Shown here: in pieces, positions 1 through 11,744 of the stretch
How the letters are laid out: each line of letters starts with the position of its first letter
Numbering within the stretch: the stretch's first letter is position 1
The notes under the pieces: generated by a model
What the model was told of the DNA's origin: nothing
Databases searched by the model: none
The model's input: only the letters and a program-made list of their open reading frames with translations
Origin: Humulus lupulus
Lineage: Eukaryota; Streptophyta; Magnoliopsida; Rosales; Cannabaceae
Direction: 5' to 3'
Assembly (NCBI RefSeq): GCF_963169125.1
Contig: NC_084797.1
Coordinates: 104,185,868-104,249,867 of the forward strand
Length of the DNA: 64,000 nt
Position numbers and translations under genes: made by a program

Positions 1-1142
1 GCATAAGAAATTACTTTTCCGTGCTGCATCAGCACTGCTCCCAACCTTCAGCCTGAGGCGTCGCTATAAATAGTATATCCCTTTGTGCCATTAGGGATTG
101 TCAACACTGGGGCAGTTATTATTCTTGTTTTCATCTCCTGAAAACTCTTCTCACACTTGTCAGTCCATTCATATTTGATGTTTTTGCGGGTAAGGGCAGT
201 CATTGGTGCGGCTATTTTGGAAAATCCTTCCACAAATCGCCGGTAGTATCCCGCTAACCCAAGAAAACTTCTAACCTCATGAACATTTTTTGGAGGTTTC
301 CACTGCTTAACAGCTTCTATTTTGGCGGGATCTACTGAAATTCTGTTTCCCGACACTATGTGCCCCAGAAAACTTACTTTCTCTAGCCAGAATTCGCACT
401 TCGAAAACTTAGCGTAAAGCTTTTCGCCCCGCAGACACTGGAGGACCAGTGAGTATATCAGAATATCTTCAATGAACACGACGAAAAACTTATCCAAATA
501 CTCGCGAAATACTCGGTTCATGAGATCCATGAATGCTGCAGGCGCATTGGGTAGTCCAAAGGACATCACTAAGAACTCGTAGTGACCGTAGCGCGTTCTG
601 AAGGCCGTCTTTGGTATATCTGTCTCCTTAACCTTAAGCTGATGATAGCCTGATCGCAGGTCTATTTTGGAAAATACTGACGCTCCTTGTAGTTGATCGA
701 AAAGATCGTCGATCCTCGGTAATGGATATCGGTTCTTGATCGTCACTTTGTTCAACTCCCGATAGTCAATGCACATTCTCATCGTACCGTCTTTCTTCTT
801 AATGAATAAGATCGGGGCTCCCCACGGAGAATGGCTTGGCCTTATGAACTTCTTGTCTAGTAACTCTTGCAGTTGTGACTGCAACTCCTTGAGTTCAGCT
901 GGTGCCATTCTGTAAGGAGTCTTTGAGATCGGCGCAGTTACCAGAATCAACTCTATTTCAAACACAATCTCTCGGTCTAGTAGAATCCCTGGGAGATCTT
1001 CAGGAAATACATCAGAAAACTTGCACACAACCGGTACATCCGATGGTTGTTGACTCGTTTCTTTATCCTTATCCACTATGTTTGCCAGAAAACCGATGCA
1101 CCCGTCACTCAACATTTTTCTTGCCTTGATCGTAGAAATCAT
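1..1142 (-). pseudogene. Element L: Ty3/gypsy reverse transcriptase fragment
   Basis: This is an open stretch of about 364 codons that copied retrotransposon RNA into DNA when active. It runs from the linker after protease ([13 protein letters not shown]) through the RT fingers and palm ([55 protein letters not shown]), then the connection ([19 protein letters not shown]) into the start of RNase H (YSDASG), where the frame is lost near position 48. Two lesions are visible. The catalytic FxDD motif reads FIED, with the first Asp codon changed to Glu at 468-470. Roughly a dozen residues that normally follow ILIYS are absent. Tekay-type Ty3/gypsy elements have this layout. The fragment is closely related to element C but runs on the opposite strand. 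It is certainly RT and certainly inactive. Confidence 0.93.
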
Positions 1143-1168
1143 GGGACACTTATTTTCTCTTGACTATT

Positions 1169-1263
1169 GGTATTGTGACTATTGGATTGTTTGTTCGCCC
1201 CCTTTTCTTTTGTTATTTCCCCCAAAAATCGGTATTGTGACTATTGGATTGTTTGTTCGCCCC
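1169..1263. repeat. 33-bp direct repeat in L gag
   Basis: A 33-bp sequence beginning ggtattgtgactattggatt occurs at 1169-1201 and again at 1231-1263, 62 bp apart. It lies at the gag C-terminus of L, where the zinc knuckle and protease would be expected. It probably marks a local duplication next to a deletion. Confidence 0.8.
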
Positions 1264-1648
1264 GAGTTCTGGCCAAACCTCGGGTTGAACCTTCCCCTTC
1301 GGCCATTCTGATTGGCCTGAAACTGTCCAGGGTTGTTGGGAGTGTACCTCCTATCTTCATTCTTCTGTGGATCTGGCTTGTCTGACACGGCCCAAGACTC
1401 TTGGCGAAGAGCTTGTTCCACAGCTTCAGCATACGTCTGTGGGCCAGTTCTACCAGTGTCTACACACCTGGCAATGTCTCTACGTAGGCCCTTCATAAAA
1501 CTCCAGGTCTTATTCTCTTCAGTGCTCACCTGGTTCTTCGCAAACCTAGACAGTTGGTCAAATTTTCGAACGTAGTCCTGCACGCTCGATGTTCCCTGCT
1601 TCAGATTAGTGAACTCATTCACTTTGAGCTCAATCACTGCCTTAAACT
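1179..1648 (-). pseudogene. Element L: gag fragment
   Basis: This is a retrotransposon gag piece that made part of the particle coat. The C-terminal half of the gag domain is visible (NEFTNLKQGTSSVQDYVRKF, FMKGLRRDIARCV), followed by a basic Gln/Asn/Arg-rich tail. No zinc knuckle and no protease lie between it and the RT at 1-1142, so several hundred bases have been lost. It shares a reading frame with that RT but stops intervene. Its upstream edge at 1648/1649 joins straight onto the first 24 bases of element A's LTR, an illegitimate junction. Family assignment is firm; it is not functional. Confidence 0.85.
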
Positions 1649-1672
1649 GCATTAGGGATTCGGGGCATTACA
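1649..1672 (-). repeat. Element A: 3' LTR truncated to 24 bp
   Basis: Read on the minus strand, the first 24 bases of A's LTR (TGTAATGCCCCGAATCCCTA...) follow the polypurine tract and then stop at L gag. The same 24 bases end the full LTR at 8919-8942. The rest of this LTR is missing. Confidence 0.85.
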
Positions 1673-1690
1673 ACTATCCCCTCCTTATAG
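1673..1690 (-). promoter_or_regulatory. Element A: polypurine tract
   Basis: On the minus strand ATAAGGAGGGGATAGT lies directly before the LTR start TGTAATGCCCC. Its position and purine content fit the primer for plus-strand DNA synthesis. Element B has a nearly identical tract at 11130-11144. Confidence 0.8.
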
Positions 1691-1708
1691 AAATTTCGTC
1701 CTCGAAAT

Positions 1709-2140
1709 TTACCTGAACAGCTCGGGATACTGACTCTGCATATCTGACTCCAGCTCCCAGGTCACTTCCTCGACCTTGCTGTTCTTCCACAATATCTTAA
1801 CCAAAGGTATCGTCTTATTCCTGAGGACCTTATCTTTTCTGTCAAGTATCTGAACTGGCTGCTCCTCAAAGGAGAGATCTGGCGCAAGCTCTAAATCTTT
1901 ATAACTCAAAATATGGCCCACATCAGATACATACCTCCGAAGAGCTGAGACATGAAACACATTATGCACGGCTGACAACGCCGGAGGAAAAGCTAGTCTG
2001 TAAGCCACTTGACCAACCCTCTCCAGGACCCCAAATGGACCTACAAACCTAGGACTCAACTTTCCCTTCTTCCCAAACCTTCTCACCCCTTTCCATGGAG
2101 AGACTCTAAGGAAGACATAGTCTCCCACTTGGAACTCCAC
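1709..2140 (-). pseudogene. Element A: integrase C-terminus and chromodomain
   Basis: This segment of about 143 codons is the last part of pol. It starts with the integrase C-terminal DNA-binding region (FQVGDYVFLRVSPWKGVRRF, KLSPRFVGPFGVLERVGQVA, HNVFHVSALRRYV) and ends with a chromodomain-like module (VQILDRKDKVLRNKTIPLVK, VEEVTWELESDMQSQYPELF). In chromoviruses such a domain steers integration to particular chromatin, and its presence with a long LTR and tRNA-Met primer site points to the Tekay clade. This stretch has no internal stop, but the pol upstream of it is broken. Confidence 0.88.
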
Positions 2141-3532
2141 GTTCTTACGCTTGGGATCTTCATAGCTCTTCTACTACTCTGAGAAGCGAGCATCCGAGCT
2201 CTAACCTTCTTAATGGCCTCACTGGTCCTCTAAACTGCCTCAGGACCCAAGTATCTCCTTTCACCTGTCTCATCCCAATGAATGGGAGATCTGCACTTCC
2301 TACCATACAGCATCTCATAAGGAGAACTCTATCAAAGGTAGATACTTGCTCCAAGATCCACCAAAGTCCAGTACACATGCTCATAGCATGTCTTCTAATA
2401 TCTGGATCGTCCTCTCAGATTGCCAATCTGTCCCCATGGCCCTCTGCAAACTCCCCCAGAACTTGGAAGTAAAAGTAGGGTCCCGATCTGACACGATCGA
2501 CCTAGGTGCTCCATGGAGGCGCATGATCTCGCTCACATAGAGATCTGGATACTGGTCAACTGTATAAGTAGTCCTCACTGGCAGAAAGTGAGCTGACTTG
2601 GTGTAGCAATCCACTATCACCCAAATAGAATCATGCTGACCAACAGTCCTGGGTAAGCCCACCACAAAATCCATCGTGATGTCCTCCCACTTCCACTCTG
2701 GGATATCCAGAGGCTGCAATAACCCTGCTGGCCTCTGATGCTCAACCTTAACCTGTTGACATGTCAAGCACTTAGCCACATACTCAACTACATCTCTCTT
2801 CATCCCCGGCCACCAATACAACGATCTCACATCCTGATACATCTTTGTGGTGCCTTGATGCAAAGAGTAAGGTGTAGTATGAGATTCATCCAGAATCTCT
2901 CGCCTCAAAGCAGTGTCTAGCGGAACACATATCCGCCCCTTGTATCTCAGCAAGCCTAACTCAGACAATGTATAATCCTTGGACGCTCCAGCCAGAACAT
3001 CCTCTCTGATCTTGATCAGCTGTGGATCACTCAACTGACCCTCCTTAATTCTCTCTAACAGCATAAACTGTAGCATAATATTAGCCAACTGGCCCACCAG
3101 CAACTCTATATCAGCTCTGGTCATATCATCTGCTAACTCTCTGGCTATCAGCCTCATACCATGAATCTGTCCTGGACCCTTCTGGTTTAAAGCATCAGCT
3201 ACCACGTTGGCTTTCCCTGGATGATACAAAATCTCACAATCATAATCTTTAACTAACTCCAGCCAATGCCTTTGCCTCATATTAAGATCTTTCTGGGTGA
3301 AGAAGTATTTCAGGCTCTTGTGGTCTGTATAGATCTCGCACTTCTCTCCATGAAGATAGTGCCTCCATATCTTCAAAGCAAAGACCACAGCTGCTAACTC
3401 TAAATCATGAGTAGGATATCTCTTTTCATACTCCATCAATTGACGAGAAGCATAAGCAATTACCTTCTCTGACTGCATCAACACACAGTCCAAACCCTGA
3501 TGAAAAGCATCACAATAAATCACAAACTTCTC
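2141..3532 (-). pseudogene. Element A: RNase H and integrase
   Basis: This part of pol degrades the RNA template and inserts the new DNA. RNase H begins at about 3523 ([16 protein letters not shown], then [12 protein letters not shown] and [12 protein letters not shown]). The integrase zinc module HHCC is intact ([10 protein letters not shown] ... KCLTCQQVK). The core shows [13 protein letters not shown] and [15 protein letters not shown]. Shortly after that, an in-frame gap of about 14 residues removes the segment before QSERTIQ, and the frame is lost near 2384. The segment between 2160 and 2384 still resembles the later integrase core in other frames. The element cannot integrate by itself. 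Confidence 0.88.
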
Positions 3533-4735
3533 TTAATATGTTGGAAGACTCAGAATCGGAGCTGTAATCAATCTCTGCTTCAGTTCCTGGAAGCTGTTCT
3601 CACACTTATCTGACCACACAAATTTCTGACTCTTGCGTGTCATCTCAGTCAATGTAGTAGCAATCTTTGAGAACCCTTCCACGAAACGCTTATAATAACC
3701 TGCCAATCCAAGGAAACTTCTAACCTCAGAAGCATTCTTTGGCCTTGGCCAATCTCTGATCACTTCAATCTTCGCTGGATCTACCTTAATCCCCTCCTTA
3801 CTGAAAATGTGCCCAAGAAAGGATATCTGAGATAACCAGAACTCACATTTTCTAAACTTTGCAAACAGTCAGTGTTCTCTCAATCTCTATAGAACCAACC
3901 TCAGATGCTGCTCATGTTCTGACTCAGTCTGAGAATATACCAGAATATCATCGATGAAGACGATCACAAACTGGTCCAGATAATCCTTGAACACTCTGTT
4001 CATCAGATCCATAAAAGCAGCAGGGGAATTAGTCAATCCAAATGACATAACTAGGAACTCATAATGCCCATACCTGGTACGAAAAGCAGTCTTTGGTATA
4101 TCTCCTTCCTTTACCCTCAACTGATGATAACCAGAACGAAGGTCGATCTTTGAGAATACCTTCTTACCCTGCATCTGATCAAACAGATCATCTATCCTTG
4201 GCAAAGGATACTTGTTCTTAATTGTCAACTTATTCTGTTCCCTGCAATCAATACACATTCTCAGAAAACCATCGTTCTTCTTTACAAACAGAACTGGCGC
4301 ACCCCAAGGTGAGAAGCTAGGTCTGATAAAACCCAAATCTAACAACTCTTGCAACTATACTTATAATTCTTTCTACTCAGCTGGGGCCATTCTGTAAGGC
4401 GCTCTAGACACTGGCTCCGTCCCTGGTGCCAGTTCTATAACGAACTCAAATTCTCTGTGCGGTGGCAACCCTGGCAAATCTTCTGGAAACACATCTAGAA
4501 ACTCACATACAAGTCTAGTATCTTCTGGTCTCACTGGCATGACCTGAGTGGTATCAACCACACTGTCTAAGAACCCAATGCAACCTCCTTGCAATAAATC
4601 CCTAGCCCTCAATACAGAAATCATACAAATACGAGGTCCATGCACAACACCAACAAACACAAAAGGATCCTCACCTTCAGGTTCAAAGGTGACCATCTTC
4701 CTTCTGCAATCAATGGTTGCCCCATACTTTGCCAA
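3533..4735 (-). pseudogene. Element A: reverse transcriptase
   Basis: This is the RT of A, broken into pieces by stops and a frameshift. From its N-terminus it shows the post-protease linker ([21 protein letters not shown]), a stop near 4373, the RT palm ([35 protein letters not shown]) and an intact active site FIDDILVYS near 3950. Another break lies near 3887, and the connection segment ([19 protein letters not shown]) follows at 3533-3763. Closest relatives in this window are F (34,729-35,300) and B. It is a typical Tekay-type RT. Confidence 0.9.
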
Positions 4736-5200
4736 CTAATCCATACCCAGTATCATATCAAAGTTAGTCATAACCAACTCTATCAAATCCACTGATAACT
4801 CTCTGCCCTCTACTGTCACTGGCAAAGATCTGACCCATCTCCTGGATACCACTAACTCTCCAGTGGGTAACAAAGTTCCAAACCCCACAGCATAAAAATC
4901 ACAGGGTCTACACAGTCTATCAATAATACTACTAGCAACAAAAGAATGTGTAGCACCAGAATCAATCAATACATTATAAGGGGTTCCAGCACTAAGAAGT
5001 TCACCTGTAACAACTGAGGGAGAAGCCTCAACTTCTGCTTGAGTCAATGTGAACACTCGAGCCGGGGCTGAGCTGTCCGCCTTTCTGGGTTCTTCTTTTC
5101 TGGCCTTAGGGAAATCCTCTTTAAGATGACCCACTGCTCCACATGAGAAGCAAGCCTTTTCCCTACACTCTCCCATGCGATGCCTCTTGCATCTAGGGCA
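4736..5200 (-). pseudogene. Element A: gag zinc knuckle and aspartic protease
   Basis: The segment has a CCHC-like knuckle reading CFSCGAVGHLKEDFP, in which the last Cys is replaced by Phe. The retroviral-type aspartic protease follows, with its active-site triad DSG (VLIDSGATHSFVASSIID) and the hydrophobic C-terminal strand (DLIELVMTNFDMILGMD). The protease would cut the Gag-Pol polyprotein inside the particle. A stop at 4736-4738 separates it from RT. It is clearly a protease and clearly part of a decayed polyprotein. Confidence 0.88.
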
Positions 5201-6244
5201 CTCAGAATAAGACTTCTAGGCTTCACTACCACCTGGACGACCCATAGAAATACCACGGGGCCGCATATCAGGACCTGGAACTGGGAAGGTGTCATGAACC
5301 TTCCTCTTTTGATCACTAGGGCCTACACCCCTACCAGAACCTACAAATGGAGGACCTATCCTCCTAAAATCCCTTCTGGCTGCACTATCACGCTAGATCC
5401 TGTTCTCTGCACTCTCAGCTGTGAGTGCCTTCTCAACCACATGTGCATAGGTAGTAACCCCAGCCACAGTGGTGATACGTACATCACGGGCTAATTTGGG
5501 CTATAGCCCCTGCAAAAATCTCTCTCTCCTGGTCCCATCAGTGGGCACCAGCTCCATGGAAAATTTCGCCAAACGATCAAACCTCAAGGCATACTCAGTG
5601 ACTGACAAATTTCCCTGAAGTAGTCTAATGAACTCCTCGGCCTTCGCCGCCCTAATAGCATTATTATAATATTTTTCATTAAAAAAAGTCGGAAACTCTT
5701 CCCAAGTCAGAGCATTAACACTCTTGGTCTGGGTAATCACTTCCCACCAAATCTGGGCATCCTCCCGAAACATATAAGTGGCACAGGCCACCCTCTCATT
5801 ACCAGATACCCTCATAAAGTCAAGGATGGTGGTAATTATACTCATCCACTGCTCTGCCTTGGCAGGATCTGCACTGCCCTCAAATATAGGAGGTTGCTGC
5901 TTCCTGAACCTTTCATAAAGAGGCTCCCATTTATTTCCAACCTCAGGCAGATGCTCTGCTGTTGGCACCGACACAGGAGGTGCCTCTGATACACTGGCCA
6001 CTGCAGGCACTTGCTATTGTTTCAGGAGATGAAGCTCTTCTCCCTGTCTTAATATTGTTGCCTGCAGATCACTAACTATCTGCTGCCAGTTTACAGGAGC
6101 TGGCTGTGGAATTTGTGACTGGTCATTTTCCTGACCCTGGCTGTTATTATTCTGGCCTTGATCACTTTGGCCAGCTGAAGTATCTGTCTGCCTTGGATTC
6201 ATTCTTATCTGATACCTTGCTGAAATATTAATCAATACGGCCAA
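5201..6244 (-). pseudogene. Element A: gag
   Basis: This encodes the capsid-forming polyprotein start. The N-terminus is Gln/Asn-rich and polar. A retrotransposon gag domain follows at about 5540-5930 (PIFEGSADPAKAEQWMSII, EDAQIWWEVITQ, FNEKYYNNAIRAAKAEEFIR, LLQGNLSVTEYALRFDRLA). One TAG near 6011-6013 and another near 5501 interrupt it. Possible starts are the Met codons at 6244 and, more likely, the one in MNPRQTDTSAG at about 6200. About 400 bp of leader separates it from the primer site. Confidence 0.87.
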
Positions 6245-6647
6245 TTAGGTAGTAATAACTAAACCTCTTGCCGCCTTACGGTCCAAGAACAAGAAGACAA
6301 TTATCATATTCCACAGTCATACAATATATATACAAGCAGATACATGTTTATAGCATTTAGCACTTAGCATGTATCACATAATAGTTCACAAGCAATCATA
6401 CTTATAAGTATGTTCCAGCAATCTCAGTACTAATTAGCACACATTTGCTGAGGATATAATATTTCAGGGCACAGGTTTAACATGGTGCTCATGCATACAG
6501 GTAAACCATATATACCATATTTAAGCAGTTATATATATAACTACATAAATAGTTACCAAACCATGAGTCGAGCTTGATTTCAGTGATGTGTGTAGATGCC
6601 CAGCCAGTCTGCAGGAACCCTAACCTTGGCATGCTCTGATACCAAGT
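6245..6647 (-). other. Element A: leader with tRNA-Met primer site
   Basis: This is the untranslated leader between the 5' LTR and gag. Right after the LTR end on the minus strand comes TTGGTATCAGAGCATGCC (6628-6645). The TGGTATCAGAGC core at 6633-6644 is the standard plant primer site complementary to initiator tRNA-Met. The rest is AT-rich with no reading frame. Confidence 0.88.
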
Positions 6648-8942
6648 TGTAACGCCCTGGTTACCCTACAACAGTTATGGTGAACCAGAAATTTGACCCG
6701 CTACCCAAGTCCTTTGGTAAAAAACGTGCTCTAAGTGTTATTAACAGGTTAAGGGGAAAAACAATAAAAAGGAAAGGATATATTTTATTAAGTATATAAC
6801 TGCTCATGAGCTTATCAAAACATTTACAAGTTATTTACAACTCAAAATGGTCACTACTGTTCCAAATTTACAAACCCGCCGACCTAAGTGGAAAAATAGG
6901 GTAAACCCCCTAATTCCTCTGAGAACTCCTTCGCCATGGTGGTCAAGCGGCAGCATATATACACATCACCACCTAAGCTCTCCACTCAAGGCTGGGTGAG
7001 CTTTTCTTTCCCTTTACCTACACCACATAGCACCCATGAGCCAAGGCCCAGCAAGAAAACACAATAAAGCATGATATAATATCAACAATGATCATAATAA
7101 TCATTCATGACTATCAGTCCAAAACAGATAGGTGACAGTCGCAAAAGTCACTAAATTGGGGATAGCTCCCTTCAGCCTTGTGACGATAGGGTCACCGGGG
7201 CTTAACAGGTAAGTGTACCTTTCACTAGCTTAAACAGGATAGGTGCATGGTGACTAGTCACCAACATAACCTTCCTCATGACCATAGAGTCATAACCCTG
7301 GAACATCGTTCCCTAGCCATGTGACAAGCAGTCACTTGGGCCTTAGGCCCTGGCTCGGAGTAACTAGTCTTAGACTAGCCAAGCGCTTATAAGTTCATCG
7401 ACCTTAGGGTTGGTCCAGCATTAATGCCTTAGAGCCATTCAACGCTGATATCGATTAGATCTAATCTTCATTCAGCCCTGCGTTCAGGACGCTATTGCCG
7501 TTTCTGACTCTTAGGTTAGTGTCCGTGACTAGTCAGTGCCATATACAAGTAATCAACATTCACTAGCATTTAATATGCAATCCATGTCCACATTTATCAA
7601 TCAACATACCTTAACAACAATCACGCATGTCATATATACACAGGGTGTAGTTTTCTTACCTCAGATTCGAGCTAGAATGAATAAAAGAATGACCCTTGAG
7701 AATGATCAACCTTTAGTCCTTTAGCGGTCACCTAATCATAACCAAACACGAAACATCATCAATAAAAATGATCAACATAGGTTCTCAAACCAATATATAG
7801 CCTCCGAGACATCAATCCAAACTAATCCAAGTAGTAGGAACAATCCCGAGGCCTAAAACTATGTTCTCGAGGTCAAAACACACAAACGAGCTCAACCCTG
7901 CTCAAGGGCTGCGGCCCTGGCACCTTGGGCCGCGGCCCCCAGTCACCATAGAAACAAGGGCCACGTCACCCAACATCAAGGGTCGCGGTGCCCAACACGC
8001 ACAAATTTCACCCACCTGCTTCTTCGAGCTAGGGCCGCAGTACTCTAAGAACAGGGTCGCGGCGCCCAACCCAGAACATGCCCAAACTCGTTCTCCAACA
8101 TCCCAAAGCCTCCAAAATCATGCCTAAACATTACCAAACCATCAAATCATAGTTCCCATGCTTCCTAATGGTCCAAAACCAACAAAACCCAAGGCTCAAT
8201 CAAACCAAAAACTCAACAATTCACAAAGTCCAATTGAAAGCTTAGAAACTCTAAAAACTCAAAACTTAAACTTAGATTACCTTCGATTGGGTTGTTTCTC
8301 ATCAAATCCTTCGATCAAGAAGCTTCTAATCTTTCCTAGGATCGCTATGCCTTGATCCTCGCTTGATTCTGACTCCTAGAACTTGAGATATCTTCGAAAA
8401 TGCTCCGAACGGTAAAAATAAACTAACGGGAGAGAACGAGAGGTTTTCTAACGTACGTTCTATCTGACAAGCTACTTCAAGCTTAAGTAACCTCAAATAA
8501 AACCTAGTGCTCGGGGTCCCAAAACCCTCCCTGGGGACATTATAGTCAAAACTTCCAGAATTTCATCTTGATCTCAATAACTCCCAATTTATCATCAAAT
8601 AAACATTGTTATTACCCAATAATTGACCCCGTTATGACAAAACCGCTAATCCATTATATAGGACCATCTCATGCCGAATAGCTCGAATATATCTCCATAA
8701 TAATGGGATCTCATTCACAAATCACATTATGCACCCAAATACATAAATATACCCTTAACGGGCCAAATTATCAAAATATCATAATACTCAAATGTGGACC
8801 CACATGCATGTATATAACATCATATTATAATATAATTCACATAAACATGTATATTATCATTTAATGGCATAATTAAACAGTTATGGCCTTCCCGGCCTAC
8901 TAATCCAGCCATTAAACCGCATTAGGGATTCGGGGCATTACA
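6648..8942 (-). repeat. Element A: full 5' LTR (2.3 kb)
   Basis: The LTR is bounded by TG...CA in both directions: the plus strand starts tgtaacgccctgg and ends ggggcattaca. Next to it is the tRNA-Met primer site, so it is the 5' LTR of a minus-strand element. It carries the conserved CTTGCTGGGC...GGTAAG block (minus strand, 7000-7060) and a cluster of GC-rich phrases around ggccgcggc at about 7905-8073. The sequence beyond 8942 (ataag...) belongs to element B. A matching TSD cannot be found because the other LTR is truncated. Confidence 0.9.
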
Positions 8943-9710
8943 ATAAGGAAGGGAATCTGGTTGACCCAAGTAAGATTGAGGCAGTGAGAGATTGGCCTAG
9001 ACTGAGCAATGTTTTAAAAGTTAGGAGTTTTCTGGGATTGGCAGGGTATTATCAGCGGTTCGTTGAGGGATTCTCTATGATAGCCACTCCATTGACTGAA
9101 TTGACGAGGAAGAAGACTAAGTATGTGTGGATAGACAGGTGTGAGTATAGTTTCAAGGAATTGAAGCGGCGACTGATTACTGCCCCAGTGTTGAGTCTGC
9201 CGACAGACAATGAGAAGTTTGTGGTTTGTTGTGATGCTTCCAGACAGGGTTTAGGGTGTGTGCTGATGCAGGCCAGAAAGGTGATAGCCAATGCATCGAG
9301 ACAGCTAACAGAGTATGAACAGAGATATCCCACACATGATCTGGAGTTGGAAGCGGTGGTATTTGCACTCAAGGTTTTGAGACATTATCTATATGGTGAA
9401 AAGTGTGAGATATACATCGACCATGAGAGTTTGAGGTACTTCTTTACTTAGAAGGATCTGAATATGCGCCAGAGACGGTGGCTGGAATTAGTAAAGGATT
9501 ATGATTGTTATACTCTATACCATCCTGGGAAGGCTAATGTAGTAGCTCATGCATTGAGTCGGAAGGGACCAGGACAATTGTTCAGTTCGAGGCAGATATC
9601 TGATAAGTTAGCTGAGGAGATGACTAGAGCGGGTATAGAGTTGGTGGTTGGTCAGTTAGCCAAAATCACTCTTCAGTCTACACTCCTTGAGAGGATCAAG
9701 GAGGCGTAGG
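8943..9710 (+). pseudogene. Element B: RT connection and RNase H
   Basis: Element B begins abruptly in the RT connection region ([33 protein letters not shown]), directly against the edge of A's LTR. It goes on through RNase H ([45 protein letters not shown]). A stop follows at 9449-9451, then [10 protein letters not shown] and [15 protein letters not shown], and another stop at 9707-9709. The 5' half (LTR, gag, protease, RT palm) is not in this window next to it. A may have inserted here, but the other side of such an insertion is not seen. Confidence 0.88.
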
Positions 9711-10881
9711 GGAAGGATTCCCAGTTGAGAGGGCACAAAGAGAGTGTCTTAGTCAGAGCGGCTAAGGACTTTTCTATCTCGAAGATGGGATTACTGAAGT
9801 ACAAAGGTCGGATCTGCGTTCCAATAGATTTTGGTATCCGGCGAGAGATCTTGGATGAATCTCATACCACTCCCTATTATTTACATCCAAGTACGACAAA
9901 GATGTAACAAGATTTGAGAGCTTTGTATTGGTGGTCGGGAATGAAGAGGGACATGGTGGATTACGTGGCCAAGTGTTTAACTTGTCAGGATGTAAAGGCT
10001 GAACACCAGTGGCCAGCGGGGTTGTTGCAGCCTCTAGGGATTCCAGAGTGGAAGTGGGAGGATATCACCATGTACTTTGTGGTTGATTTGCCGAAGACCG
10101 TGGGACAGTATGATTCAGTATGAGTGATTTTGGATAGGTATTCCAAGTCCGCCCACTTTTTACCTATTAGGACGCTTATACTATGGAGCAGTATGCCAAG
10201 CTATAGGTGAAGGAAGTTGTTCGACTTCATGGGGCTCCGAGGTCGATAGTATCTGACAGAGACCCCACCTTCACCTCCAAGTTTTGGGAGGCTTTGCAGA
10301 AGGCTATGGGCACGCAGTTGCAGATTAGTACCGTTTATCATCCTCAGACGGATGGACAGTCTGAGAGGACAATTCAGATATTGGAGGATATGTTACGAGC
10401 CTGTGTATTGGATTTTGGGGGATCTTGGAGTAAGTATCTCCCATTGATTGAGTTTTCATACAACAATAGTTACTAGGCGACTATCGAGGTGGCTCCGTAT
10501 GAGAAGCTATATGGGAGGAAGTGCAGATCACCTATCCATTAGGATGAGATGGGTGAGAGGAAGAACTTAGGTCCTGAGATGGTTCAAAGGACCAATGAGG
10601 CGATTGAAAAGATTAGAGCTTGAATGCTCGCCTCTCAGAGTCGCCAGAAGAGCTACTCTGACTTGAAATGCAGGGGCGTAGAGTTTGAAGTCGGTGACCA
10701 TGTGTTCCTTAGGGTTTCACCCTTGAGAGGAGTGAAATGGTTTGGTGTTCGAGGCAAGCTAAGCCCTAGGTTCATTGGTCCCTTTGAGATTCTGGAACGG
10801 GTTGGAGAGGTAGCTTACAGATTGGCGATGCCTCCAGCTCTATCAGGGGTTCATGATGTTTTTCACGTATCCATACTCTGA
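9711..10881 (+). pseudogene. Element B: integrase
   Basis: This is a stop-broken Ty3/gypsy integrase. The zinc module is split by a stop near 9906 (SHTTPYYLHPSTTKM, then [15 protein letters not shown]). The core reads WEDITMYFVVDLPKTVGQYD, where the first catalytic Asp is Tyr. [15 protein letters not shown] and [13 protein letters not shown] follow and retain the later Asp and Glu. The C-terminal region ([48 protein letters not shown]) is readable to 10881. Many in-frame stops show long neutral decay. Confidence 0.88.
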
Positions 10882-11110
10882 AAGTGTGTATCAGATTCTA
10901 CACATGTACTGAGTTATGAAAACTTAGAGCTTGACCCGGATTTTTTCTATGAGGAGAAGTCGGTTCAGGTTCTTGGCCGGAAGGATAAAGTCTTGTGAAG
11001 CAAGACCATCACCTTGGTGAAAGTGTTGTGGAGGAACAGCAAGGTTGAGGAGGCAACGTGGGAACATTAATCAAATATGCGGGAGCAGAATCCCGAGTTA
11101 TTCAGGTAAT
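10882..11110 (+). pseudogene. Element B: chromodomain remnant
   Basis: The continuation carries a broken chromodomain-like tail (SVQVLGRKDKVL, stop, KTITLVKVLWRNSKVEEATW, stop, MREQNPELFR). It aligns with the tail of A and places B in the same Tekay-type group. Confidence 0.75.
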
Positions 11111-11129
11111 TTTGAGGAAAATATTTCTA

Positions 11130-11144
11130 TAAGGAGGGGATAGT
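11130..11144 (+). promoter_or_regulatory. Element B: polypurine tract
   Basis: The sequence taaggaggggatagt immediately precedes the LTR start tgtagcgtccc. It matches the tract of A on the opposite strand. Confidence 0.8.
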
Positions 11145-11703
11145 TGTAGCGTCCCAAATTTGCTAATAAGGCTTAGGGCCTTGATTATCGTGCCTGGAGG
11201 GCAATAAGTGATTTATTATTTTAATATGCGAATTTGATGAGTATGTGATTAGAGATGAATGTTTAGGTGAACTAAATATGCATGTGGGCCCCATTTGGTT
11301 ATTTGGGTCGTGTTTGTAATCTTATCTTGTTGAGGGAATAAATGCAATACTTGTGATCTTTACCACGTGTAAGTGGTGATATATTTGTGATGCACGATCC
11401 GAGAAAGTCCTAGAGAGTGGTTTAGCTAGAAAGTCACAACGGGGTCGAACACCCGACTTAGGGTGAGTCAAGGGGTATTTCGAGCATTAGACATTTTACT
11501 AGGTTATCAGGTTATGAAGATAAATAATTGGAGATATTTTTGAAGTTAGGACGTTTAGGAGGGAATAACGGGAAGATTTACCATTTTTCCATCGGGGACA
11601 TTTCTGGTACCCCGAGCCTTGTAGGTATCTTAAGTGAGCTAGGATAAGTAAAACAAAACTCAGGAAACATTCAGAACTTGGTAATTTGACCCAAACACCT
11701 TTT

Positions 11704-11744
<41 letters not shown>

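Noticed and set aside
7861..8127. 88-codon ORF in A's LTR
   Set aside because: GC-rich LTR phrases keep it open by chance; the other LTRs lack it.
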